Source of the DNA: Thuidium tamariscinum
Taxonomy: Eukaryota; Streptophyta; Bryopsida; Hypnales; Thuidiaceae
Assembly (NCBI GenBank): GCA_947034885.2
Contig: OX344749.2
Location: 6,835,501 to 6,899,500, forward strand
Reading direction: 5' to 3'
DNA: 64,000 bases
Below are positions 49,027 to 61,019 of this stretch, piece after piece; the stretch's first letter is position 1; each line of letters starts with the position of its first letter. Below the pieces are notes generated by a model that did no database searches, was not told the DNA's origin, and saw only the letters and a list, made by a program, of their open reading frames with translations. The position numbers and the translations under genes are program-made.

Positions 49027-49297
49027 GAAGGGATTTGAGGGCAATGGTAGACTATGAGTTTTTTTTAGCCCCCAGAATGTGGAAGCGTGCCACATCACCG
49101 TTCTAATGTGGTCAAGAGAGTACCATGTCAGAAAGTATTAACTTTTAAAAATTCAACTTTATGTTTCTTAACAATTTTTGGAATTTTTGGAAAAAAAATT
49201 ATAATTTTTTTTTAATTTGAAAAATTCAGCCAATAAGGCTTGTGCATTGTTTTCTAACAACTTATGGAATGGGCTACTCTTGCCCTCAAATCCCTTC
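49027..49297. mobile_element. TA-flanked MITE with perfect inverted ends
   Basis: Ends GAAGGGATTTGAGGGCAA form an exact inverted repeat with the right end, flanked by TA on both sides. It shares the GGGATTTGAGGGCA core with 26264-26533 and the 'atgtggtcaagag...ccatgtcagaaa' interior with 10533-10843, linking these two MITE groups. Confidence 0.8.
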
Positions 49298-49770
49298 TAA
49301 TGCCTCCCTTGCTAGATGCCAATGCACTTACTTTGTTGGTTTCATCTTTACACTTTCATCAAATGAAGCAAATGATTGGCTCAAATAATGTAGTTACATA
49401 CTATGTACATCATGAATCATGCAAATTAGGTAATGAATCTAGTGCAAAACTTAATCACTCCATGCAAGCTTTGAAATTGAATTTTTCCAAAATTGAAGAT
49501 ACTAAGAGCATGACCACGACTGCTGCAAAATTGAGATTACATATAAGTTCATTGCAGTACTCTTCATCTTTGACCTAGCCATGTGGTAGCCATTTACCCC
49601 ATTACAACATGATTTAGGTAGCCCTTCAAAAGGGACAAACTCTATTATCAAGCAACCCAATTTATTTTCCTTTAAATTTATACCAATATCAAATTGATTT
49701 TTTATTCTTTGAGATCATATTCTCCTTGTTAGCGGAATTCTCAAAATGCTTTGAGATTCCAAATGGTCAA

Positions 49771-50272
49771 AGCTCACTAAATCCACATAGGATGGAAGCA
49801 AGTGTCCCAACCCATGTGAGATATATGAATTTGAACTAGTTTGAACTAGAAGGAACTCTAACTAGTTCAAATTCATATATCCCACATGGGTTGGGGCACT
49901 TCCCTCCACCCCATGTGGATATAATGAGCCTTGTCCACTTGGAGACTCACATCCAACTACATCCACAACGAGTGGATGGTGGAAACTCATTCTAAGTGGG
50001 GAGTTTGAATTATAAGTAATTATTTTAATTAATTATAATTCAAACTCCCTACTTGAGATGAGTTTCTTCCATCTACTCCTTATAGATGTAGTGTGATGTG
50101 AGTTTTCAAGAGTGAAGAGCTCATTACATCATCTTGGTGTAGAAGAAAGTGTTCCAACCCATGTGGGATAAATAAGAGTATGAACTTGAAGGAGTTATTT
50201 CAAGTTCATATTCTTATTTATCCCACGTAGGTTGGCACACCTTCTTCCAAACCAAGATGATATCCTGAGCTC
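49771..50272. repeat. Three consecutive hairpin-forming inverted repeats
   Basis: Hairpin 1 (49771-49929) has arms of about 75 bp containing CCCAACCCATGTG and 'gatatatgaatttgaactag'. Hairpin 2 (49938-50110) is centred on an AT-rich loop near 50025, with arms starting CTTGGAGACTCACATC. Hairpin 3 (50117-50272) has arms with CATCTTGG and 'ggataaataagagtatgaac'. Hairpins 1 and 3 share CCAACCCATGTG-GATA in their arms; the rest of their arms differ. No coding capacity. Adjoining MITEs, a single rearranged foldback element, or a hairpin-RNA locus are all possible. Confidence 0.75.
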
Positions 50273-53200
50273 CAATTCACACTTGAAAATTAAGACCAAA
50301 ATGAAATTGATCTTTCATCTTCATTTCAAAAAGTTTCATTTTCATTTTTTTCTTCTAAAAATTAAAATTAAAAGGTTAGATGGAGGTCTTTACTTTGCTA
50401 TTGGGGTCCAAAGTGCACCCCTTTGCTAAGCCACAACCAAAGCTTGTTAATTGGGCAATTCTCTATTAAATTTAGCAATCACCAATCTATTTTTCACCTT
50501 AGCCGTATCTATCGTGGGGCAATAACTTTCACTTGACCAAGCAAAATACCCAATCTTCATCACTTGAAGAGCACCCATGGCCATGTTCTAAGGTTTAATT
50601 AACTAACTGTGCATTGGGGGACCCTTGCTAAAAAAGGAACCCTTCACTCTACATACCTTGTATTATGCCCCTACTTTTGTTGTTACAACTTGAAGGCTCA
50701 TCTACAAAGCTTGCATTGCTAATGCTCTACACAATTATCATGGATGACATTCTATGAAACTATCTATTTATCAATTGGAACAAAGAATCGTTTCCTATTC
50801 ATCCAATAATTGCATTTTTATAGCAATCTCTATCATTCTTGATAGGCTCTTTCTTTCCAACCAATGGTGATATTTCTAGCTAAATTTTGGCTGTGCTAAA
50901 ACTGTACTATGAAATAAAAGAAGAAAATAAAATAAGTAGCCAAACTTTGAAGATGGTGAGGTGCCTTTTAGATTAGGTACTATGTTTGGTGCCACCTTGT
51001 CACTAATGGAACCTCATTAGAAAACCAATCCAATAGCCAAACCACATCTACCTTCTCCTATTTCGCATTCAAGTTAGATTTAGGTTTGATGATTCTCCAC
51101 CTGCCCTCCTTGAAACGACTAGATGTTGCCAATGTGCCATAGTAGGGTTTGGTGCTTGTAGTTAAATCTCTCTTGTTGTAGACTTGTAGCAAGTTGGTGT
51201 AGCGAGGAGTCAAGGAGAGCATCACAATAGGGAGTAAAGAATTTAGGTAGACAATTTTTTAGGGCAATATATTGAGAGTAAGGAAAAAGGCCGCCATTTC
51301 AGAATCAAGAATTCTACAATCTATGCTCTTTCATAAAAAAAGATATTGTTTAGGCTTGAAGGCAATGATACCATTGAAGCTTTTGCCTTGAAGGCAAGTC
51401 ATCTTGAAGTCTAGGAAGTGCCATCTCTAGTTGAATAGTGTTTTTAGTTTTGAAAGTTGTAGTGTTGCAATGTTGTTGCCTTCATGGCTTGGTGGTTGTC
51501 GAAGTGTCAATGTTGCCGACATGAATAAAGCTACATTTCTTGCCCAATTTTTTTGTACTTTTGCATTTATTCTTTTGCCTACACTTTGAAGTTTGAACTA
51601 TGTGTTAACTACTTGCCAATCTTATCTGTTAGCGTTGATTTGTGATTTAGTTGCAACTTACTGAATTGTTGCAAGCTTTCCAATTTTTTTCACTTGAGTG
51701 TGGAGTTTGTGGTTCAAAAACTTCAAACCCAAGATTGTAAGTGATCAACGTTGGATTTTATGAATACTAAATTTATGAAGTAAAGCTCAAGTGAGACTAT
51801 TGAGAGCTTCAATATATTTGAAATTTTAATTAAATTTTGGATTTTAGGAATTGTAATTGCAGATTGCATGTGTTCTCAAAGGTTGTGATGTACAACTCCT
51901 AATAAAGAGTCAATTGATGGAGTAGACATAAACTATTAGTATACGCTGATGTGTATTAGAAAGTTTGGGTACTATTGGTTCTATTATCTATGTTCATTGT
52001 TTTAAATTGTCATTTGGAATGGTGTACTTGTTTTCTTGTGTACTGCCCTTTGTTTTGATGTTACTTCGTCAACACGTCTTAATTAAATCCTTGTTCATAC
52101 CTTGCTCCAATTAATTAGAGTGAAGCATTTGATTGAAGCCACATCTTCTCAAGCTTTCAATTAGCCATCAAAGGATCAATGCCATTGCCACTTCTCACAA
52201 CATCAATTGATCAAAATTGCCAAGGTAAGAGATCATGCTAATCTATTGTTTTTGGTGTCTTACTTGATAGATAAATCCTTTTGAGATTTTGTTTTGTTTT
52301 TGTAAAGAGCATCTCAAGCTTGTTTTGATAAGTTTTATTAAAATTTTGTCATGTCTTATTCATAGACTATTCAATTAGTGGCGTGGAGCTATTTTCTATC
52401 AAAATTACTATGGATAGTTAAATGCGTGATCTCCAGAGCAATTTTGAAAGTATCTAAAAACGATGTCAAATTTGAGAGAGCTGTTGATGCTTAATTTTCA
52501 CACTATTTGTCAAGTATGTATCACATTACAAAACACCTCTATGCTCTTGTTTTCATGATCTTAGTTTTCTAATTCAAAATTTCTTTTTGGTTGTATCAAT
52601 ATTTTTTAGATAGTATGGTAGACAATTGATTGTGGGGAACATTAATTACAAAGAGTTTCTTAGATCTCTTTGTATGGTCACATTTTGGTCATTGAAACAT
52701 CTATGGAATATATTCGACATTGAAATGAATACTCTCTAAATCTCCTGTTTAGAAAATGACAAAGTTTATTGGTTTGAGTGTACCTTGTCAAATTTAGGAT
52801 TTTGAGTATCCTTTGTGGAACGAAATTAGAGAGGTATATTGATACCTCTTGAATTTTCTGAGGGATTTAGTGCAAAGTTTGTTGGTTCTACTTTGTTGAT
52901 ACCAATAGTTGATTGAAACATCACACACCCTGGAAATAAATTAATGATTGTTCAAGAAATTTAGAGAGAGTATATGCCTTGAAAGGATTAATTCAACATT
53001 TTCCTTTATGAAGAGCTCATATTTTGAAGTAAGTAGCATGTTGAGGGTTTTTCTAGGGTAAAGGACTAAATTTTGAAGTGTTTCCAATTTGGTTGTGAAA
53101 AATTGATGTGTTTGTGGAATTTTTTTGCATTTGTGTTTTTCCGCTTGAGAACTTGATGACTATATATATTGAATGAAATTAGGGTATTTACATAGTTTGT

Positions 53201-54016
53201 TGTAGGCAGGTTGGTGATTAGAGTTCAATTTATTGAGTGGACGGAATTTGATCGAGTTTTCATGTTTAGGGTTACATAGGAGACCAATACTATGGCTTTA
53301 TTCATTGAATAGAAGCCGTGTAGTACATGGTGGTGCTTTGACCTTGTTTGACCTTGCTTTTAATTCTTTGAAATTGGTGAAGTTCAAGTATTTTGGTACT
53401 TGAATACCAAGCCTCTGGTAGCCATTTATTCCAACTATGGCATATGTGGTAAGAACATTTTGAAATTTACAATTTGTGTTTGGTGTAGATGCTGCTACTT
53501 TAGAATTGATTGTAATTATGGAATTAAAAAATATTGTAGGATTGCATTTTATTCTCTAAAAAGTATTGTCTCTTTGCATGATTAAGTACATTTTTCTTTG
53601 CTAAATTACTTACTATTATGAAAGGCAAGTGATTTTTCAAATACTTATGAATCTCTAGGCCGTTGAATAAATGTTATTGTTTGCATACTTATTTACTTAC
53701 TTTGTTAGAAATATCATTTGTATGTCTATCTATTTGGTTTTCAAAGTATATTTTGCTTACCTTGATCAATCATTTGTAATTTGTCAATATGCAACATTCA
53801 ATTCAACACTCCTAGTTGTGTTTGATGTCTTTGAATGTAGTATTGAACATTATTTGAGTGGTCAAAGTTCTAAAATTATGGACTCGAGCAATTCAATATA
53901 CCATTGTGGATTCTTTACATGCTATAAACACGAAGGGAGCTTCACGAGCTTTAGAAAGTTCAGTAGTGAGTTTGTTGTTGAACTAAAGTAGATGCAATCT
54001 ATCTTGTTTTTTGTAA
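50273..54016. other. Gene-free AT-rich DNA
   Basis: I recognise no exon, RNA gene or element with defined ends. Text around 50950-51560 is less AT-rich and could be an eroded transposon, but nothing identifies it. Confidence 0.4.
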
Positions 54017-54947
54017 TTAACCCCTAAAGGTTTTTGACTATGTTTTCACCAAAATTGCTCCAAAACTGTCATTTTTAGGATAACTATCAAATTTTAGAAA
54101 AAAAATATTTTTAGAATAATGTAACCGTAGGATCTTAGAGTACACTAGTTTGAGAGCATGTACAAAAAAATTCATAAAATTCCACCATGTAGATTGTAAG
54201 ATAATAGTGTTTGAAGTTACAAAAATCCCTTTTTTATCACTGCGAAAATCCGGGCAGCTGCACTTCAGAAGGCCACGTTTGTATGAAAAAATATTCAAAA
54301 TGGTTGTTACTCTTTGGATTCATTCTTCAATTCAAGTTGTCTACATGCTCAAAAATTTCAAATCATTTCGAATTGTACAACATGTACAAAAAAAATAGTA
54401 AATAGAGAGAAGTAGAGAATGATTCAAAACACTAAATGTTTAACAATTTATTTATTGAATTGAAAAATGCCAATCTCAATGGTTCAAATGTTTTAATAAA
54501 CATTCTACACCCAATGTTTTTTGTTTTTTTCAAAAATATTGAAAATTGAGTAAAATAAAGGACTTCAAAGTTTATTTTAAAGTAGAGAATCCATAACTAC
54601 CCGCAAACTAAAATTCTTCATAACTTTTGACTCATTAATCCAAATGGAATGATTCAAAGATTTACACATATATATAAATATATAAAACCAATTTCAAATT
54701 TTGGTTTCCAAAAAATGTGATTTTTTCTTATTTGCCCGAATTGCCTGAGTTGAGAAACAAACAACATATTATGCAATAACTTTTCAACCATGTAGTCAAA
54801 AGTCATGAAAATTGTTGGGCTTGAAAGATACTCCTCGTCCACACCTTCTATTAAATTTTGGTTCCAAAATATAGAAATCTCTAGTCACACGTATCTGCCG
54901 AAAATCGCTATGTTGCCAAAAAAACACTTTGGTCCTTTAGGGGTTAA
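54017..54947. mobile_element. Non-autonomous TTAA-flanked DNA transposon
   Basis: The body (54021-54943) begins CCCCTAAAGG and ends CCTTTAGGGG with TTAA on both sides. Its interior is related, in opposite orientation, to the degenerate element at 6194-7317 and the debris near 12660-13340. No protein encoded. Confidence 0.85.
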
Positions 54948-55687
54948 TTGGTTGATTTTATCAATTGTTGTTGTTAACATATGTTTTAGGTGAAAGTTCC
55001 ATTACAAGGGCAATGTTTTTTATGTTTATTGTGGTATATAGTATAATACTTACTACAATGAATTTCATTGTATATTTGATGAGTATAACAATCTATATTG
55101 TATTTTCTTGTCTAGGATTGGATTGTATAATTGATGCAATGGAATGGTCTAAGTTTTGTTACAATTTCTTTATAAACAGTTCTATGATTGTCATATCCTT
55201 AATTTTGATGGTGCTATTCTAGTTTGTTAAATCTATAATGGTATTTGAATCCTTAACTAAAGGAAGGAGCTTAGTCATCAAGTGGAGACTGAATGTGGAT
55301 AGAAGGAACAACTTCAAGCCAACACTTGAAGGGCATTTTTATACTAACCATGCATGTTTTGTCCAAAACACTCAATTTGCAATGGGCAGCTTTGAGATTC
55401 AATTCTCCATTGAATGATTTACAATTTTATTAGCATTTATCCTAAGCTTTAATATTACATGAAATACCTTTTTGCTTGCATTCTTAAGAGCTTGTGTGTT
55501 TCAAAAATTTGTATTACTACTAGTGTTAAAACCTCTCATTTACAAGACAAATTTTTGTCATATTTCCAATTTTGTTTTATTACCATTATAGGGCTCTATA
55601 TTCTATATTGCCACTATAGAGCCATTGTTAGTTTACAACTTACACATTTCCAAGTTTAGCATTATAACTTAAAAAAATAAAGAACTA
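54948..55687. other. Gene-free AT-rich DNA
   Basis: Short spacer between two TTAA elements; nothing recognised. Confidence 0.45.
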
Positions 55688-56626
55688 TTAACCCCTAAAG
55701 GCCCAAGGCCATTTTTTTCTATCAAAAACCACTCAAAATTGCCATTTTTGATGCGTTCATCTAAAAGAACAAAAAAAAGTGTTTTTAAAGAATCTAGCCA
55801 TAGGATCTTGTACTTTGTTTGACTTTGATTGTATGGTAAGAATTTCATGAAGTTTGATTATATAGATTTGAACAAATGAGCATTCAAAGTTGGAAAAAAA
55901 TATTTTTTTGATCATTATTCTGCAATTTCAGTTGACTTTGATTGCCATTTGTTGAATTTCTTTGCACTATGGACTTCGAGTTAAAAAATATATATATATA
56001 TATATCTTTAAGAATTGAGTTGAAAGTCTAGGAAAAAAATTTCAAAAAAAAAATGCTTGATTTTCATTTTTTAAATATTATTAAGTATAATTAGGTCCAA
56101 GATTGAAAGGAAAATTAAATCATTAATAGCTCTAAGATGGGATCAAAACACAATAATCACAATAGTGAGATTGTTCTAGCAAGCAAATTTAACCTTGTGA
56201 AGCAATTTTTTTTAAATATTGTGAAAATTGCATTCGTAAATGAATCATATAAGTTATTTTTTCAAAAAGATGCTCAAATTGCCCCCAAAACAAGATTGTT
56301 TACAACTTTCATATAACTAATACGAATGGAATGAATCAAAGCTTCATACATAGACAAAAATATAATCTAAAAGGATAATAAAATTTAAAAATTTAATTTC
56401 AAGTTTGAGGTTTATTTTTTTGCTCGCTAAGTTAAAATTTGGGCTTTATATAGTATAACTTTTGCTATTGGGCACCAATTGAAATAATAATTATACTCCC
56501 ACAAAGCTAATCACTTTTCCTATCTTATGAGAAATCTTCAAAAAAGTTCACTCAAAATTGAGGTCATTGGAACCTACCTAAACTCCAAATTGTCCCCCGA
56601 GGTGATAATGGGCTTTTAGGGGTTAA
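55688..56626. mobile_element. Non-autonomous TTAA-flanked DNA transposon
   Basis: The body (55692-56622) begins CCCCTAAAGG and ends GGCTTTTAGGGG with TTAA on both sides. It matches 291-1941 along its length except for the nested insertion there, so it serves as the uninterrupted form. A short (TA)n run is at about 55988-56005. Confidence 0.85.
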
Positions 56627-57150
56627 AGATTGCTTTTAGGCATCAGAAATTCACATAGCCAAAGAGCATGGAAAACAAACTTGGAAGTTGCCATTTATAT
56701 CCCAATAAGATGAGACAAGTAGCTGAAAATTTATAGCCAAAAGAAAATGTATCTTCAAAATACTAAATTGAAAGAGAAAGTATTGCAACTTGTCTACTAC
56801 AAAATATGAGCTGGGTTGCAAAAATTTTGACCTCCAACCCATGTGCTTCCCACGTGCTGGCAAGTGGAGATCAAAAATAAAAAATGAATTTGAGAGGGCT
56901 ACTTCCAACCTTTCCAGGATAATAGAGTTAAGTGTAAAGGAAACCCGGGTTTGAAACCCGGGTGTCAGAGGGAGGAATAACTAAGAATGGTAGAAATGAA
57001 ACACGATACCAAACTCCTTTGAACCTCATTTTTGGTGCTTCAAGGAGTTTGGTCTTGTGTTTTTTCCAAACTCAGGCTCCTGGTCTAGCATTTTACTCAC
57101 TTTACACTTAAGTCTAATGAGTTAAAAAATCCAAAACCAAAAATGAATAA
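56627..57150. other. Gene-free spacer
   Basis: It contains a short perfect palindrome (ACCCGGGTTTGAAACCCGGGT as two arms around 56943-56963) and no recognisable gene. Confidence 0.4.
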
Positions 57151-57616
57151 ACCAAAGTTGGCCGTGAAAGCCAAAAGGTCCCCTTTAGAAGCAATGGTAA
57201 GTTACTAAGGTAGAAGGTCCTGAAATGGACCATCTAAGCACTGAATCTGAATTTCGGGCAAGTGAAACTTTTTGAAATATTTTTCAATAAATTTTTATTG
57301 AAAGACAAGAGGAATTGGCATCTAATTCAAGTTTTTTTAAATATTTTTTGGATCATTTTTGAATTAGTTATGAATTTTCAAATGAGATGTGTCGTAGGTC
57401 CCTATTTATGATCCTAGGTCCTTCTTAAAGTGTTCACTACAGCTTCCAGAGAAAAATGGGAAAAGCAAGGAAAATGATTAGCTCTTAAAATAATGAATAA
57501 TACTTTTCTTGATTTATTCAATGACTATGGAGGTCAATTTAATAACCACATCCAATCCATTCAACCACCATTTATAAGGTCCATTCTTAATACCCGCTCC
57601 ATTTCAGGACCTCCTA

Positions 57617-57889
57617 AGGTAGGTACACCCAAAAAAGCCTTGTTCCTGAAAGCGCCATCTACAATGCACATACATTTCCAAAATCAGTCATGTTCAGAGG
57701 CTGTAGATGGCGCTTTCAGAAAGAGACTTTGACCATTAATAACTTCTGCATACGGTATCCAAATCCTGTGTTCTTTGGTGCATTGGAACATGCTTTCACT
57801 TGCCAACAAGACTGCATACAAATCTGAACTAGCTAATAACAGGAACTGGGCACAGTATAAATAAGTGGCGCTTTTGGGTGTACCTACCT
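57617..57889. mobile_element. TA-flanked 273-bp MITE, first of a pair
   Basis: Ends AGGTAGGTACACCC and GGGTGTACCTACCT are flanked by TA (57615-57616, 57890-57891). An internal hairpin on GCGCCATCTACA / TGTAGATGGCGC is present. Almost identical to 58237-58509. Confidence 0.85.
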
Positions 57890-58236
57890 TACGTTACAGT
57901 CCAATCCGTCGGACGAATGGTGGTCCGACGGCATCAAGGTACTGTAGGCTTGCATGGCAACATGCCACTGACCCCTGTCTGACAAGGAAGATCAATAGAC
58001 CAACTTCTTACAGTGTGGCTTCCCAGTGTTCCTGTGGGGCTGCTCTGAGTCCGACACTGCAGCATGCAAGTGAAACGCGGTCTCTCACTCACTTGGCTGC
58101 CCATCTGGAATCTCAAATCTCCCACCGTCCGTTCCCTCCTCGCCATCGCACGGTCAGTCTGTACGTTCTCCCATTGCGCAGACAGACAGGCAGCCTTCAG
58201 TCTGGCAGTCTGGCGGTCTGGCCCAATCCACACTTA

Positions 58237-58509
58237 AGGTGGGTACACCCAAAAGCGCCCTGTTCCTAAAAGCGCCATCTACAATGCACATACATTTATG
58301 AAATCAGTCATGTTCACAGACTGTAGATGGCGCTTTCAGAAATAGACTTTGACTGTTAATAACTTTTGCATACGATATCCAAATCCTACGTTCTTTGGTG
58401 CGTTGGAACATGCTTTCACTTGCCAACAAGACTACATAAAAATTTGAACTAATTAATAGCAGGAACTAGGCTCAGTATGAAAAAGTGGCGCTTTTGGGTG
58501 TACCTACCT
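58237..58509. mobile_element. TA-flanked 273-bp MITE, second of a pair
   Basis: Same length, orientation and structure as 57617-57889, with ends AGGTGGGTACACCC and GGGTGTACCTACCT and TA on each side. The two copies bracket the GC-rich segment 57892-58234, which is part of the duplicated unit and is not itself mobile as far as can be seen. Confidence 0.85.
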
Positions 58510-59960
58510 TACTACCGTACGTGTAGGTCAGTTTCGTAAATAACTTGGGGAAATTTGGTAGACGTTGAAATTTTAAAAATTATTTACAAGTATGCCTATT
58601 TCTAAAAGTTTGTAATAATTGTTCTTGAGAAAAATTAGAAAAAGGAACACATTTACGTATGAATTGAAAGAATCAATCCAATATTAGGAGCGTCCTTATA
58701 AAAAGTCAAGAACAAAAAAAATTCTTACCTCCCTACTAAATTGTGGAAGAACTTTTTTTTTGGCATGAACTTGCTAAAATAGACCTACACGTACCGTACT
58801 CCATAGTCAATATCAATTGGCCTTAATGTCTAAGGTCATTTTTTTAGTCATTTTGAGTTTACTTCAAAAAGCTAAAAGAAAATGCTTAAATTTGATGCAA
58901 AGAGCCATTGAGCCCATCCACTCATTGGCAAAGGAGGTAGAGAACACTCCAACTATCTCATTTTCATCTTCATACTTATATTTTTATTCTGAGAATTTGT
59001 TTGGCATAGTGTTTTCATATGCCAAATTAAAAAAATGAAGTAAATTCATATCACACATGGTATTAAACATGAGAGCTGCACATATTTTAAAGAATAAAAC
59101 AAATTTGTATGAAAGGAGATTTATGATGGGATTGGCCGTTACTTTTTTAGCCATTACAAATGACATACCACTACTGGTTGTATCGATGGCACGTGGCATA
59201 TAAGTCTATACCTTAATTCCTTTAGGATGTTGTTTTCAAGAACAACCCATTGAATGTGTATTCTTCAATTTTGGTCCTTGCATACAAGTTTTTCTTTCTC
59301 AGACAATCTTGTTATAGAAAAATCTTGTGAAAAATTTAGAGCAAGGGTATGTTCCTAGGTGATTTTACAAAAATACGTGCATTGAAAAAAAAATTATTAC
59401 TAAGTGCAATTAAATGGGCTTTACATTTAGAAGTTGCAATAATATGTGCACTACATGAAGATTTTTGAAGTACACATCCTTTATGTAGGGGTCAAATGAG
59501 GCTTCTTCTTCTTTTTTTAAAAATTTCTTACTATGACATCTCTGAAACTGTATATTTCCTTTTCTTATTCATGGGCCCTTCTTCGGGACTATTAGAAAGG
59601 TTTCTACAAGGAGTGATGTATGGACTTTGTTTTGTAGTGTTCCGACTTACAACTAAAAAGAATTTTCAAGTTTCAAATTTTTTGTGAATTATGATAAATT
59701 AGAAAATTATTTTTTCATTTACTATCACTATTACTGTACTGCACTGTAGCAACGGCACAGGGTATACTACCTATCATAGTCTTAATTAATTAACCCTTGA
59801 AGGACGGACCAGTGACCACAAAAACCATGCATTTTGATATCGTGTGACATCACTTACTTTGAAAAAGCCAAATATATGCATTGGAAATCAAAGTACTGTT
59901 GAAGATCTTCCTTTTCCACCCCCAATACCGAGGATGAAAATTTGCATTCCTGTTGGGTGA

Positions 59961-60911
59961 TTGCAAGAAACACTTGTCCTATTTTTTGTCCCCTTGACCT
60001 CCAACATGTAGTTTTTTGCTCATAACTTTTGCATAGTTTTCCCTATCAGCTTGAAATTTGGAATGAAGGTGCACAAAAAGTTTTATATGTTGTGTAATTT
60101 TTTCAATTCTTTTAAAATTAGTTTACTATTTTTAAACTGCCCCTTATTGGCTGTCTACCTTGGCCATTTTGGGGGTTCTTAGTCCTATTTTTGACCCAAA
60201 AATGCAAATTTTGAGCTGAAAATTGGCATGCAAGGACCTCACCTAAAGTTACACAAGACCACGAAGAGATTTTTTGAAAATACTATACTGTTCAACCTCC
60301 ACATGTCGTCAAAGTGGCTGACTTTGTGCAAGTGTAGAGAATAGAATTTATTTTTTTCAAAGATGAAATTTATTGGAAAAGAAAGACCTTTACTTGAAGA
60401 AAAAACAGATTTTTCATTTTTCTTTTTTGAATTTTTTACTATTTTTACCAAATTAGTGAAAAAAGAGCTATTTTCATTCTATTTTCCATTGTCTATAACA
60501 TTTCATAACATTCAGTAGCAAGAAGAGACTCTGCCTTTTCCAAGCAGGCAGAGTCATCCATGAATTCCAAGCTGAAACTCTGACGCGTTGCTTCTTTGCC
60601 TTGCTACTGAATAAAAGTTACTGATTTGGTGTGGAATATTCCACACCATTTCATCCTTTTGGATGGAATGATGTGGGATATTCCACACCATTCCATCCTT
60701 GGGAAGGCAATCCTACAGAGTGCTACAAAATGTTATGTTAGAGAAATTTTTTCTTAGGTCTGAATTTCAAGAGACATAATATTCTCATTTCTCTTCAAAT
60801 TATCCATATTTTTTTCAATTAAATTTTTTTAAATTTCAAAGGGTCATAGGACTCACAGGACTTAATGATTTTGAGCCATTTTGAGCCAAAACCAGTAAGT
60901 GTTTCTTGCAA
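59961..60911. mobile_element. Nested element with TTGCAAGAAACACTT ends
   Basis: Second full copy of the element at 872-1599, reverse orientation, inserted in the TTAA element. The true ends may lie about six bases further out on each side. It is longer than the first copy because it carries the MITE at 60494-60742. Confidence 0.75.
60494..60742. mobile_element. Foldback MITE, innermost of three nested elements
   Basis: The ends pair loosely (ATAACATTCAGTAGCA against TAACATTTTGTAGCA). It interrupts the sequence that is continuous near 1060 in the first copy of its host. Inside are the inverted pair GACTCTGCC / GGCAGAGTC and repeated GGAATATTCCACACCATT-type blocks. Confidence 0.65.
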
Positions 60912-61019
60912 CGACCCTGTTCTGGAAGGAAAGATTCTTTGTCATTCAGCGGACACCAAACGTCTTCGGTGTCGTTCAAGGGTTAAGCAACCTTCTACAA
61001 TACCACAGTACTACCGTTG

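Larger units (their letters stand above)
59790..60986. mobile_element. TTAA-flanked element with a paralogous empty site
   Basis: The body (59794-60982) begins CCCTTGAAGGAC and ends GTCGTTCAAGGG. TTAA flanks it at 59790-59793 and 60983-60986. In unit A the same position reads 'ctaattaagcaacc' with a single TTAA at 43454-43457, an uninterrupted empty site. It contains the nested element 59961-60911. No transposase frame. Confidence 0.92.

Noticed and set aside
50900..51600. Possible eroded retrotransposon coding region
   Set aside because: Slightly higher GC content, but no protease, reverse transcriptase or integrase motif and no long terminal repeats could be found.
57865..58269. 134-codon frame in the GC-rich segment of unit B
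   Set aside because: It crosses the ends of two MITEs, and the matching segment in unit A (39760-40015) is not open in the same way. Few stops are expected from GC content alone.
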